Part shown: positions 36,516-48,648 of the stretch, piece by piece
Layout of the letters: the number at the start of each line of letters is the position of its first letter
How positions within the stretch are numbered: the stretch's first letter is position 1
From: Macrolepiota albuminosa
Lineage: Eukaryota; Basidiomycota; Agaricomycetes; Agaricales; Agaricaceae
Assembly: GCA_027475525.1 (NCBI GenBank)
Contig: JAMWFC010000054.1
Coordinates: 1,914,468-1,978,467, forward strand
Length of the DNA stretch: 64,000 bases
Direction of reading: 5' to 3'
The notes under the pieces: generated by a model
The model's database searches: none
What the model saw: the letters and a program-made list of their open reading frames with translations, nothing else
Told to the model about the DNA's origin: nothing
Translations under genes and position numbers: made by a program

Positions 36516-36610
36516 CAAACAGTGCCAACGTTTCCTAGGGGACAACGAAAAGGCGCCCGCGCTAAGCCCCTGGAGTTTACCGACCAACACGCCAATGAGC
36601 CTCCCCACCG

Positions 36611-39036
36611 GTGTTTTCACAGACCATCGAGGAGGTGATTGGCGACGATCACGGAGATGTGGCGCTAACGCTGGAATATGACCATTCAACTGGTCTTGTA
36701 AATATTATATCTACCGCTCGTCTTGACGAAGAAGTTTTAATTTCCTTATCCGCTACCAACGCTGAGCTTTACCAGAAAAATCAAAACATTACCGACTCCG
36801 CTCTAGCGTACTTATACCTTACCGCTTCCGAATCGTTTCAAAATATTGCATCTACCAATACTTATCTCACTACCCTTCCCGGAGTCTCGTCTCCTGCCGT
36901 TCTTGGATTTGCCGCCCCTCAGGCTACAGTTCCCCTTTCCACCTCTGTATATAACCAAGCTAACGCTCCCAAAAGGAAAGGGGTTCAAGTCAAAAAGAAG
37001 TATAAGCCAGTTGCGCTTAAAACAAAACCTGTTGCTACGCACTCTCCCGAGACGTTTAGAATTGAGCACCAGATCATTGGCGACCCTCTTGCCGATATGC
37101 CAACCTTATCACAAATCCGCCACCCTTTCAGCCCACGGGACGTTTTACCGCGGAACGCCAACAACAATTCGCAAAGAAGCATGATACAGGATTTTTGACC
37201 AAAGATGAGTTGAATGTCCTTACCGACCTTGTCGCTAAGCAAGATAAAGCCTTCGCTTGGGAGGACTTGGAACGTGGCAGTCTACGTACAGACTTCTTCC
37301 CGCCTGTTGTAATCCTGACCATTCCTCACGTGCCATGGACTGAGCACAACCGACCGTTACCGCCTGGAATCGAAGCCGAGGTCTGCCAAATCATTAGGAC
37401 CAAGATTAAGGCTGGCGTCTACGAACCTTCCAATAGCTCTTACCGCTCCTGGTGGTTTTGCGTCCTCAAAAAGAACGGCAATCTACGCATAGTTCACAGT
37501 CTCGAGCCGCTGAATAGAGTTACCATACGACACTCTGGCATACCGCCTTTCCCTGACCATGTTGCTGAGTCCTTTGCTGGGCGTATTTGTGGCGCCACCC
37601 TTGACCTTTATGTTGGCTACAACGAACGTCTCATACACCCTTCTTCCCGAGACCTTACCACTTTTCAAACTCCGTTTGGCGCGTTGCGCCTAGTTACTTT
37701 GCCGATGGGTTGGACAAACTCAGTCCCCATATTCCATGACAACATCACTTTCATCCTCCAGCCTGAGATACCGCATAATGTCCTAAGCTTCATTGATGAT
37801 GTTGGCGTCAAAGGCCCCAAAGACTGGCGACTCGTAAACGGCTTACCAGCAACCCATCCCGACAACTCCAACATTTGCTTAGTGCTATGGGAATTTTTCG
37901 AGTTGCTCAACCGAGTTCTCCAACGTATGAAGTATAGCGGTGGAACCTTTAGCGGCCACAAACTCCTCCTTTGCATGCCAAGGTTCAAAATACTTGGTCA
38001 CATCTGCACTCCCGACAGACGCGTTCCCAATGAGTCTCGCTTAGCACTCTTGGAGCGATGGGGCCCTTGCCGCGACTTATCTGAAGTTCGCGCCTTTCTT
38101 GGCACCGTTGGCGTTCTCAGGATATTCGTCAAAAACTTTGCCCATCGCGCACATGCTCTTAACCGACTCACCTGCGCCAACAAGCCCTTTGAATTTGGGC
38201 CAGACCAGGTCACTGCACAATGAGACTTAGTAAAAGCCCTACAAGATGCCAAACCCCTAGTTCCTATTGACTATAGCTCTGCCGACCCAGTTATCTTGGC
38301 GGTGGATACCTCGTACATTGCTGTTGGCTACTTCTTGTGTCAGTGTCTTAGCAACAATTGGAAACAGCAACGCTACAACTGCTTTGGGTCTATCACGCTA
38401 AACGACAGAGAGTCTCGCTACAGTCAGCCTAAGCTAGAGCTCTATGGACTCTTCAAAGCCTTCCGGTCGCTAAAGATGTATTTGATTGGCATACGGAACC
38501 TGATTGTTGAAGTCGACACTAGGTACATCAAAGGCATGCTGCAGAATCCCGATATCCAGCCATCCGCCAGCATGAACCGGTGGGTAGTCGCTATTCTCAT
38601 GTTTCACTTTGAGTTGGTACACGTCAAGAGCTCTTTCCACGGACCGGATGGACTCTCTAGGCGACCGCGGCAGCCTGGCAACCTGGCAGTGGATCCACAA
38701 GCTGATAGCGATTTTGAGGACTGGATCAACAGATTACATGGTTTTGTGCACCTCATACAACAGCCAATTCCCCTACTACAATGGCAACAGCCTGCCAGTA
38801 TCCTTTTACATCCCATTATCCCTTACCGCCCTGAGATTTTTACCGCACCCCTCACATTCTACACGGCAAGCATCCTTGGACAAGACTTGCCTCCAGTCAA
38901 AGTTGTACAGGAACCCCATCCTCTAAGAGAAGACAGCAGAAACCTGACCTACAATGCCATTCCCCGATCCACCAAGGCAAAGGCGGAAGACAGTCGCTTG
39001 TTAATAGTTGAACAATGGATACAAGACCTTAAGTGA
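36611..39036 (+). pseudogene. G2 reverse transcriptase and RNase H
   Basis: RT with FCVLKKNGNLRIVHS, TLPMGWTNSVPIFHDN and FIDDVG is open from 37195 to 38223, where a TGA stands in place of G1's CGA. RNase H (38296-39036) has AVDTSYIAVGYF and ESRYSQPKLELYGLF, and the end segment KSSFHGPDGLSRRP. A frameshift near 37110 separates the linker from RT. Confidence 0.85.
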
Positions 39037-40436
39037 CCCGCAGGCCTTACCGACGAGCAATACGCAACCTTTATCCGCCATGCAACCCACTTCTTCTTTA
39101 CCGACAACCGCCTTTGGCGATGAAATTGAGATGGAGCTCACAAGCTGATCATCAAGCCAGAAAGTCGCTTACAAGTCCTGCGCACCATGCATGACAAGCT
39201 AGGACATAGAGGTCTGTACGCTACCCGAGCGTCTCTGTGAGAACAATTCTGGTGGCCACATGCTAGTGCCGACATCGCCTGGTACATTAGGACTTGCCAC
39301 CTCTGCCAAATTCAACAGAACAATTCTGGTGGCCACATGCTAGTGCCGACATCGCCTGGTACATTAGGACTTGCCACCTCTGCCAAATTCAACAAACATG
39401 CCAAGTGCTTATCCTGCCAACCGTTGCAACGCCAGCTCCCCTCTTCAGCAAAATCTACGTCGACACCATGCATATGCCCAAATCCGGTCGCTACAAGTAC
39501 ATTATTCAAGGTCGTTGCTTGCTAATCCACTGGCCTGAATTTCGAATGCTTCAAAGAGAAAACACGGAGGCGGTCGCTAAGTGGCTGTTTGAAGACGTTA
39601 TTTGCTGTTGGGGAGTGCTAAGAGAAATCGTCATGGATAACGGTGCGCCAATTATCAAAGCGCTAACATATCTTGCCAAGAAATACAACATTCACCACAT
39701 TCGAGTATCTGGCTACAACAAGCGCGCCAATGGCCTAGTAGAGAGACCACACTTTGACGTTTGGCAAGCACTCTTCAAGGCGGTCGATGGAGACGAGTCT
39801 CGTTGGAGTGAGGCGACGTATTCAGTGTTCTGGTCGGAAAGAGTTACTATTCGTAAGCGCGTAGGTTGTTCTCCCTATTACGTGGCTACTGGCACCCATC
39901 CATTACTCCCTGCCGACATTATAGAAGCGACCTACCTTCAGCCAGCACCTAACAGCATCTTAGCGACCACCGACCTGATCACCAGACGAGCCATTGATCT
40001 CCAGCGAAGGAAAGAAGATTTAGAGCGACTCCACGAGGTAGTCTTTAGCGCCCGTCGCCAAGCAGCCCTACGATTTGAAACCAAGCATAGCACCACTATC
40101 AAGGATTACAACTTCCCGAGAGGAGCGCTAGTACTTATGTGCAACTCCAAAATTGAAACCTCATACAACAAGAAAATGCGCCTGCACTATTTGGGACCTT
40201 TGGTAGTTATCTCTCGTAACCGTGGAGGCGCTTACATGCTCTGTGAATTAGATGGTTCAGTACTACATCGACCTGTTGCCGCCTTTCGCCTATTGCCATA
40301 TCTCACCAGAGAACAAATTATCTTGCCGTTAGAAGTGCTAGACATCGACACCGCCAAGCTTAGGGAACTTGAAGAAACAGAATTATTGGACGATGATGAT
40401 TTGCCGACTCTAGTTGAAGAAGAAGAAAATGATTAG
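39037..40436 (+). pseudogene. G2 integrase
   Basis: The zinc-binding HHCC part (KLGHRGLYA-type, then ADIAWYIRTCHLCQIQQT) is followed by the DDE core: IYVDTMHMPKSG with the first Asp, EIVMDNGAPIIKAL with the second and NGLVERPHFDVWQALF with the Glu. The C-terminal part ends in an acidic tail (EEEEND). The frame is broken by an exact 77 bp duplication at 39240-39393, which is not a multiple of three, and by upstream TGA codons. If the duplication is an assembly artefact, that frameshift is not real. Confidence 0.85.
39240..39393. repeat. Exact 77 bp tandem duplication in G2 integrase
   Basis: Copies 39240-39316 and 39317-39393 are identical and adjacent; G1 has a single copy at the same place (44570-44640). 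Confidence 0.95.
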
Positions 40437-40788
40437 AAAAGACTATATATTGATAAGCTCTTTCTTTCTATTACTTACCTTACTTATCTTTCTTGCCAAT
40501 ACTTACTGTACTATATCCCACAGACAATTCTTTACATAGTCAAGCCACGGCGCTAGCATGTCGCCAACGCTTAGCGCCCTGCGCAACTCTCGCCAAGGGT
40601 TTTTTGCTATGATGACTTACTGAGCGTTTCCCTTTGCAAAACTTTGCTAAAATTCCCCATCCAGCTATGTTTACTTACCAGTTTACCTAAAAGACTTACT
40701 CTCAATGATTCAGAAGCAGATATATATATATAAAAGAAGTGCTAACAAAAAGAATATACAGAAACGGCCTATCTACGCTAAGGTCTGT
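40437..40788. other. G2 spacer between integrase and antisense gene
   Basis: About 350 bp, AT-rich, with a tatatatatataaaag stretch near 40720. It separates the 3' ends of two convergent transcription units. No gene. Confidence 0.5.
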
Positions 40789-43190
40789 TTACTTGCTAAC
40801 ATCGTCTATTGACAGAGAATCGTCAGTAACTGGCAAGGAGGAATCGCGAAGGGGAAGCAGGTCACCAGGGAGGATGTTGTTAGCGGTTTGCCAGTCCAGG
40901 GCAGCTTGGCAATCCGCTTGGTAATTGCGCAGGACATGCAGGCTGCGACCCAAGTTAGAATAGCGCAAGCGAAGCGCCATTAGCTGGCCCTGGACTCGTT
41001 CCCATTCCCGCTCCATTGCCGACTCCATGGTTGCCGCCCTCCTTGAAAACCTCTCCAACATCTCCCGTGGATTAAGCGCAACGACCAGATAGACGAGGTC
41101 TTGCCCCAGCCAGTTGAAGGCGTCGCCGGTAACTGTTGGCTGTGGCTGGGGAGTCCAGGCGGGGTTTATCCTGGTGACGACAGGTCGCCTGGGCTCCAAC
41201 CTGGCAACGTCCTCAGGGTCAGACACCTCCCAAGGGGCAGTGTTACCATAGGGAGGCAGCCAACGCCACTCAGGCTCCTCCCAGGCAACTCCTGCCGCTG
41301 TCTCCACTTCTGCCGCTGCCTCCTCTCCTCCCGCTGTCTCCTCCTCGTCACCTTTGCGCTGGGTTGCCAAGGTCTTGTCTGGCTCCCCATCTGCGTCCTC
41401 GTCACCAGCCATTGCCGAGGGGCTCCCTTCGCCCCTTGGTGTCGCCACCGTCGGTGCCGCCTCCTGAGGCTCTTCCCTTGGTGGCGGGTCCATTACCACG
41501 TCATCCTCGTCGGCCGGCAGAGAAGCCCCTCTCAAGTGGATTGGGGAAAGCAACTTGCTGGGCCCAGCTTCAGTGTCCCTTGGCAGGAGGCGGCTGGTGG
41601 CAAGCGCCTTCTCCAGTTCCTCCATCTCCACATCTCCGGGAGTAGAGGGAGGAGACTCTACCCACGCATGTTTGGCCTTGCCCTTTCCCTTAGCAGGTGA
41701 AGAGACTTGTCTTTTTGAAGGGACCATAGTCCCTTGGCGCTCACCGGCGCCACGGTTGCCGACAGTTTTGTTTTTGTCCCCTTGACGCGTCGGCAGCATC
41801 AGAGAACTCTTGCTGATTGCTGCCACGTCTCCAGCAGCCTTCTTCTTCTTCTCTCCCTTGACGAACTCTCGTGCTCTCTTGACCAAGATGGCATGCTTGA
41901 AGGTGCGTTCCACTACCGTGTCGGGAGCTCCCCTGCGTTCGCGACTCTTAGCGCCATCCAGAGTACAAGCTCATTTAAGGGTCCCACACCGATAGCAGGG
42001 CTGACCACCAGTAGGGTACCAGCACCCCTCGGGGTCGTTGTCAGCCCAGCATTTGTCGCACTAGTACCTAAGTCAGTAAGCACGGTAACAGAAAAAGCAC
42101 TAAGCTTACCGCCCCCTGGGAATCCTTAAATTCCTGCCTTGCCGCAAGCCCAACAGTCTTCTTGTTCTTCATCTCGGGCAAGACCACTCCTGCTTCCATT
42201 TCCTCATCAAGAACGGCGTCTTCCCGGCACAGCACCAGCAGACTCTTCAATTCAGAATCGGTAAAGGTGGTCTGCGTTGGCGCCTGCAGACATAGGTTGG
42301 TAGACATTGCCTGGGTCTGAAAGAACACTTACCGCATATTGGGGAGCCTTTCCCTTACGAGACTTGGAAATAGGGGTTGGCGTGGCATGGCAGCGGCAAG
42401 AAGAGGTAAAAACTCACTTTCTTCAAAGCCTTACCCGGCTTTACTGGGGAACCCTTTCTGCTAGCCAGCAGTGTTGGGCTCTGTGCATTGCCGGCGTGTG
42501 AAACCTTGCTGGATCCCACCGCAATTGAATCCTGTCCCTTGGCAACGGGCGCCTTCCTGTGGTTGATCTCCTCCATCTCCTCTGCCAATGCCTGCGCACG
42601 TGCCCGCTCTTCTAGTGCCCTCGTAATCTCCTTAGCGTCACGAGAAGCGGCGGTAGAGAGTTCCTCCTCCACCTGCATCTGTGCCAAGGGTGCCAGCACC
42701 TCCTGTTTGCTATGAGGAGACAAGTCAGACCACAGCTAAGTCAGAAATTAGGATCAGAGATACTTACTCAGGCACAGGCGCGCTTACCATCATTGGCAAG
42801 GCGCCAGAGAGGATGTCCTCCAATTCGTCCTTGATATTCGGGACGGGAGGAGGCGCCTAGAGGATCGGTTAGCTAGCAACATGGCAAGCAACCATAAAAC
42901 CTTACAAAGCGAGAGAAGAGACCCAGCCACTCAGCCCCTCGGTTATCCACGTACTGCGCCTGGCACCACTCCTGCACCTCAATCTCCTTGTCCCAGCCTA
43001 CGCCAAGGACACAAACCTCGTACCAACGCTCCAACAACTTCATAACTGCGATGACTAAATTTAAAGGCGCCTCCGTGCCCATACCCTCGATGCGCCTAAC
43101 AAAATTATTTGCCTTAGTGATGTAGGCAGAGGCGGCGTCTTGAGCCTTGCGAGATGGTACTGGGGGCGGAGTTGGAATGCAGAAAGACAT
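40789..43190 (-). CDS. Antisense accessory protein of G2: Zn2Cys6-like cluster plus coiled-coil regions
   Basis: Six exons chain with correct phase: 43190-42906, 42856-42788, 42735-42418, 42362-42333, 42283-42110 and 42060-40789. All introns are GT-AG. The product would be about 715 aa and is open except for one TGA at 41973-41971, where the G1 copy has an Arg codon. The N-terminal exon (MSFCIPTPPPVPS...) contains a conserved LLERWYEVCVLGVGWDKEI region. Exon 3 is Glu/Ala-rich and likely coiled-coil (EEMEEINHRKAP). The last exon opens with six cysteines spaced C-x2-C-x8-C-x8-C-x2-C-x6-C, resembling a fungal Zn2Cys6 cluster with one longer loop. An acidic low-complexity middle and a helical end (LRYSNLGRSLHVL) follow. 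The gene runs opposite to gag-pol between integrase and the 3' LTR. Function unknown; DNA or RNA binding is an inference. Confidence 0.75.
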
Positions 43191-43360
43191 CTTATTTTAA
43201 TAGAGCGCCAGATAAAAGATGGGGAGGAGAAATGAAGTCCACACTCATGTGCCAGGACTATAAACCAAATCTCAAGAATGCACGGACCACTTGTTACAAA
43301 AGCGGTAATGGTAGCCTTATTTGGTGACTGAGGACAGTCAATTTTTCAGTTGGGGGGAGA
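43191..43360. promoter_or_regulatory. Upstream region of the antisense gene and G2 polypurine tract
   Basis: 170 bp between the antisense start codon and the 3' LTR. It ends in tggggggaga (43351-43360) immediately before the LTR, a typical plus-strand primer tract. An antisense promoter would have to lie here or in the LTR. Confidence 0.6.
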
Positions 43361-44289
43361 TGATAGGACCCCATACAGGATCAGCGCATCAACGGCAGGC
43401 TACGGCAACGTGGCACCAACTCAAAATACCTTAGCGCGCGCTAATTATCTAATTTTGGCGATATTTGACGGCCGCGCACGGCAAGAAGCAGATCCGATCA
43501 GTGATAGCGCCGATGGCAGACAGAATGACAACTGACAGATGGCATCAGTCACTGACGACAGCGCTTAGCAAGAAGCCTGATGATCTATCAAAAACTGATG
43601 GACAGCTTGGCGTTTGACCTTGGCGTCTGACACCGCTTAGCGCCTCGATCTGGAGCCTGACATCGCTAAGCATTGTGGACAGACAGAAGGGTGATGGATT
43701 GATGGTTTAGCTCTGCGATCTGCCGCCTGGCATTGCTAAGGGTCTTGAATGGACGGTAGGGATCTGAAACCGTTGGAGCTACCCCTATAAAATTTTCTAG
43801 TTTACTGCACTTTGGCATCATTGGTCACTGGCAATGGTGAACTCATTGTAGTATAAAAGTACTTACCGACTTGTAAATCGAACAATAGACCAGAGTTTAC
43901 TACTCCCCTTACTTCAGTCTCCCTTACGCTCGAGATCTCATTTACGGTCGGCAACGTCGAACTTGTCGGCAGTTGCAGACTTCATTGCTAGCCTTCGACC
44001 TATTCGTGCCTTGCAGCTACGGCAGGCATCTACAACGCTTAGACTTCGCTAAGCTTACTGTGTTCTTGCTGTTGATATTGCCGTGTTCGCTTACCGCTCC
44101 CTTAATAGGCGCTTTACCTTAGCACTTTACACTTGCCAACTCCCTTACCGACTCTTCCCCATTTTTATAGGCGCGTTCTCTGGGACCTGCCTGGGACTCC
44201 TCACATCACTTTTAGCATGCCCAACGCTAGTTTTTGGTACGGTAACACTATAGTTATATTTGTTACTGACCAAACTTTGGGCGTCATCA
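43361..44289 (+). repeat. 3' LTR of G2
   Basis: 929 bp, same borders as the 5' LTR, followed by the G1 integrase sequence. Confidence 0.9.
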
Positions 44290-45679
44290 CCGCCAAGGCA
44301 AAGGCAGAAGACAGTCGCTTGTTAATAGTTGAACAATGGATACAAGACCTTAAGCGACCCACAGGCCTTACCGACAAGCAATACACGACCTTTATCCGAT
44401 ATGCCACCCACTTCTTCTTTACCGACAACCGCCTTTGGCGACGAAATTGAGATGGCGCTCACAAGCTGATCATCAAGCCAGAAAGTCGCTTATGAGTCCT
44501 GCGCGCCATGCATGACAAGCTAGGACATAGAGGTCTGTACGCTATCCGAGCTTCTCTGTTAGAACGATTCTGGTGGCCACACGCTAGTGCCGACATCGCC
44601 TGGTACATTAGGACTTGCCACCTCTGCCAAATTCAACAAACACGCCAAGTACTCATACCGCCAACTGTTGCAATGCCAGCTCCCCTCTTCAGCAAAATCT
44701 ACGTCGATACCATGCACATGCCCAAATCTGGTCGCTACAAGTACATCATTCAAGGTCGTTGCTCGCTAATCCACTGGCCTGAATTTCGAATGCTTCAGAG
44801 AGAAAATACGGATGCGGTTGCCAAGTAGCTGTTTGAGGACGTCATTTGCCGTTGGGGAGCGCTAAGAGAAATCGTCATGCATAACGGTGCGCCAATTATC
44901 AAAGCGCTAACATATCTCGCCAAGAAATACAATATCCATCACATTCGAGTATCTAGCTACAACAAGCGTGCCAATGGCCTGGTAGAGAGACCACACTTTG
45001 ACGTTTGGCAAGCGCTCTTCAAGGCAGTCGATGGCGATGAGTCTTGTTGGAGTGAGGCGACGTATTCAGTGTTCTGGTCAGAAAGAGTTACCATTTGTAA
45101 GTGCATGGGTTGCTCTCCCTATTACGCGGCTACTGGTACCCATCTGTTACTCCCTGCCGACATTATAGAAGCGACCTACCTTCAGCCAGCACCCAACAGC
45201 ATCCTAGCAACTACCAATCTGATTGCCAGACGAGCTATTGATCTCCAGCGAAGGAAAGAAGATTTAGAGCGACTTCACGAGGTAGTCTTTAGTGCCCGTC
45301 GCCAAGCAGCCCTATGATTCGAGACCAAGCATAGCGCCACTATCAAGGACTACAACTTTCCGAGGGGTGCGCTAGTGCTTATGCGCAACTCCAAAATCGA
45401 GACCTCATATAATAAGAAAATGCGCCCCGCTATCTAGGACCTTTGGTAGTTATCTCTCGTAACCGTGGAGGCGCTTACGTGCTCTGTGAATTAGATGGTT
45501 CAGTACTACATCGACCTGTTGCCGCCTTTTGCCTATTACCGTATCTTGCCAGGGAACAGATTGACTTGCCGCTTGAAGCGCTAGATATCGACACCACTAA
45601 ACTTAGGGAACTTGAAGAAACAGAATTATTGGACGATGATGATTTGCCGACTCTGGTTGAAGAAGAAGAAAATGATTAG
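44290..45679 (+). pseudogene. G1 integrase
   Basis: Resumes G1 pol after the G2 insertion. It has the HHCC part (LGHRGLYAIRASLLERFWW, then CHLCQIQQT), the DDE core (IYVDTMHMPKSG, then MHNGAPIIKAL where the second Asp of MDNG is His, and NGLVERPHFDVW) and the acidic end. Stops occur at 44448, 44826 and 45315, and a one-base change near 45424. The lost catalytic Asp (D-to-H in MDNG) is an additional inactivating change. Confidence 0.82.
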
Positions 45680-46108
45680 AAAAGACTATATATTGATAAG
45701 CTCTTTCTTTCTATTACTTACCTTACTTATCTTTCTTGCCGATACTTACTGTACTATATCCAACAGACATTTCCTTACATAGTCAAGTCGCAGCGCTAGC
45801 GTGTTGCCAACGCTTAGTGCACTGCGCAACTCTTGCCAAGGGTTTTTCGCTATGATGATTTACTGAGTGTTTCCCTTTTTCCTCAAAATTTGTCCAAGTC
45901 ACTCACCTACAACTCCTCTTGCTAAAACCTACCTTAGAATACTTGCTGCTTGCTTTCTCTTTGCTTTCTTGGCTCTGTGCTGTTGTGCTAACTTAGACTA
46001 TGGGACTTATCCGTTCACTCGACAAAGAGGCGGCAAAAATATATTTATAACAAAATGGGCGGTATCAAAAACTATACAGTAAAACAACCTATCTACGCTA
46101 AGGTTCGT
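45680..46108. other. G1 spacer between integrase and antisense gene
   Basis: AT-rich spacer corresponding to 40437-40788 in G2 but about 75 bp longer; no gene supported. Confidence 0.5.
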
Positions 46109-48485
46109 TTAATTGCTGTCATCATCCATGGGCAGAGAATCGTCAGAGATCGGCAAGAAAGAGTCATGAAGGGGAAGCAGGTCGCCTGGCAAGATATGGT
46201 TGGCGGTCTGCCAATCCATAGCGGCTTGGCAATTGTCTTGGTAATCCTGCAGAACGTGTAGGCTGCGGCCCAAGTTGGAATAGCGCAAGCAAAGTGCCAT
46301 TAGTTGGCCACGTACTTGTTCCCGTTCTCGTTCCATGGATGTCACCATTGTTGCTGCCCTCCTTGAATACTGCTCCAGCATCTCGTGAGGATTGAGTGCC
46401 ACGACCAGGTAAACAAGATCTTGCCCCAGCCACTGGAAGGCGTCGCTAGTAACCGTTGGTTCAGGCTGAGGGGTCCAGGCGGGGTTGACCCTGGCGATTA
46501 TGGGATGCCTCGGCTCCAATCTGGCAACGTCCTCAGGGTCTGATACCTCCCAGGGGGCAACGTTACCATAGGGAGGCAGCCAGCGCCACTCAGGCTCCTC
46601 CCTGACGACTCCTGCCGCTCCATCCCCTTCGCCTTCCTGTTGCATCGCCAAGGTCTCTTCTTCATCCTCAGCGTCCTCATCCCCTCCCGTTGCCGCTTCC
46701 TCTGCCTTCTCCTCCTCCCCCATCACGACATCTGCGGGAGCGTCTTCCCGCTCCTCTTGAGGCGCCGAGTTGCCAACTGCTTCCCGCTCTCCTACCTCCT
46801 GCTCCTCACCAAGGGACCTCGCCGCCAAATGAATGGGCGACAAGAGGCCACTTGGGCCTGCCTCAGAGTCTTGAGGAGGCAGGCGACTCGCCGCTAAGGC
46901 CTTCTCCAAGTCCTCCATCTCGGTGTCTTGAGGAGCAGGCGAAGAGGAAGGCGACAACACTACCTGAGGACGCTTTGCTTTGCCCTTCCCTTTGCTGGGG
47001 GAAGGGGCTTGTCGTTTTTCTAAGTCCCTTGGCGCTCTCCAGCACCTCGTTTGCCGACTGTTTCTGTCCCATCCCCTTGGCATGTCGGCAACGCCAAGGA
47101 GGCACGTCCAATGGCTGCCATACCACCGGCAGCGACCTTCTGCTTCTGACCCTCTACAAACTCCCTAGCCCTCCTGACCAAAACAGCGTGCAAAAACGTT
47201 TTCTCGACAAGAGCGTCTGGCACGCCGCCACGCTTGCGACTCTTGGCCCCATCAATAGTACAAGCGCGTTTGAGGGTGCCACAACGATAGCATGGCTGGG
47301 CCCCAGTCAGGAACCAACAGCCTTCTGGGTCGTTGTCGGCCCAGCACTTGTCACACTAGCGCTACAAGTCAGCAAGAGACTAAAGGAGACAGAAAAGTCA
47401 CTTACCGCTCCCCATGCCTTCTTAAACACCTGCCAAGTCGCCAGGGAAACAGTCTTCTTCCCCTTCATCTCCTCCATTACAACCCCAGCCTCCTGCCCCT
47501 CGTCAAGGATGGCCTCCTCCTGATGTGGCAAAAGCAAACCTTTCAGCTCCTTGTTGTCAAAGGAACTTTGTGTTGGCGCCTACAGAAACTTAGTAATTCT
47601 AGTCCAAAAAGAAAAGTACCACTCACCGCATATTGAGGAGCCGCCTTGCAACTCTGCAGATGTTGTTAGCGACCGTCGGCAACGGCAAGCGAAATTCAGC
47701 ACTTACCTTACATTTGGAAGCACCTACCGGCTTCCTTGGCAAGCCTGACTTGCTAGCTGGCAACACTGGGCTCAAGGTGCTGCCGGCGTGACCTACCTTG
47801 CCGGATTCTCCAGTCTCCTGCCTCTCGGCGGCAGGCGCCTTCCCTGCGGCAACTCCCTCCATCTCCTCTGCCAACTCCCTGACCCGCTCCTGCTCCTCCA
47901 GAGCCCTGGTGATTTCTCGGGCATCCTGGGAAATTTCTTCCTGCCGCATCGCCAGCTCCTCGGCCACTTGCATGCACGCCAGGGGTGCCAACACCTCCTG
48001 TTTGCTATGGGGCGACAAATCAGACCAAAGCTAAGTCAAAAGAAGGGGTTAGAAATACTCACTCTGCTGCAGACGTGCTTACCGTCATTGGCAATGCCCA
48101 GGACAGAATGTCCTCCAACTTGTCCTCGATAGTGGGGACAGGGGGAGGCGCCTAGGGAGCAATCAGCTAAGCGACACGGCAGGCAGCAGAGACAACTTAC
48201 GAAACGAGAGAAGGGCGCTAACCACTCAGCACCACGATTGTCGACATATCGTGCACAGCACCACTCCCGCACCTTGATTTCTCGATTCCAACCAACGCCA
48301 AGGACTCGTACCTTGTACCATCGTTCTAAAAGCTTCATCACGCCAACCACTAAGTTTTGAGACGCCTCAGCGCCAACGCCCTTGATATGGCGGATAAAGC
48401 GATTGGCCCTGGCGATATAGGCGTAGGCGGCTTCCTGGGCAGCTTGAGAGGGAACAGGGGGCGGAGTTGGAACACGGAAAGACAT
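46109..48485 (-). pseudogene. Antisense accessory gene of G1, frameshifted
   Basis: Same six-exon plan as in G2 with conserved splice sites (start ATG at 48485; donors GTAAG after FSRF and after the later exons). The cysteine cluster is complete, with the Arg codon that G2 has lost, and LRYSNLGRSLHVL is kept near the end. A 7 bp deletion relative to G2 in the last exon (near 47035) shifts the frame and creates a TAG; downstream the frame stays open to 46109. Both the intron positions and the protein pattern are shared with G2, so the gene was already part of the family ancestor. Confidence 0.75.
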
Positions 48486-48639
48486 TTTATTAAAAAATAA
48501 GCGCCAGGAAAATCAGGGAAAGAGAGGTGAAGTCCAAACTTATGCGCCAGGACTATAAACAAAATCTCAAGAACGCACGGACCACTTGTCACAAAAGCGG
48601 TAACGGTAGCCTTATTTGGTGACTGAGGACAGTCAATTT

Positions 48640-48648
48640 GGAGGGAGA
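48640..48648 (+). promoter_or_regulatory. Polypurine tract of G1
   Basis: ggagggaga directly before the 3' LTR start (tgatagg). Confidence 0.6.

Larger units (their letters stand above)
33081..44289 (+). mobile_element. Ty3/gypsy LTR retrotransposon G2 (inner), nested in G1
   Basis: LTRs 33081-34009 and 43361-44289 (929 bp each) are a matched pair (cctataaaattttc, gtagtataaaagtac, gtaaatcgaacaatag). Flanks read ctgc (33077-33080) and ccgc (44290-44293), a 4 bp target duplication with one C/T change. Inside are gag, protease, RT, RNase H, integrase, an antisense accessory gene and a purine tract. The internal sequence is closely similar to G1, so G2 is a younger member of the same family that landed in its relative. 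Confidence 0.92.

Noticed and set aside
41101..41700. 199-codon plus-strand ORF in G2 downstream of integrase, which could be taken for an env-like gene
   Set aside because: It is the reverse of the antisense accessory exon. The minus strand has conserved splice sites and a cysteine cluster shared by G1 and G2, while the plus frame is Arg/Leu/Ser-rich and not conserved as protein.
46690..47523. 277-codon plus-strand ORF in G1
   Set aside because: Same reason: shadow of the antisense accessory gene, with no equivalent frame in G2.
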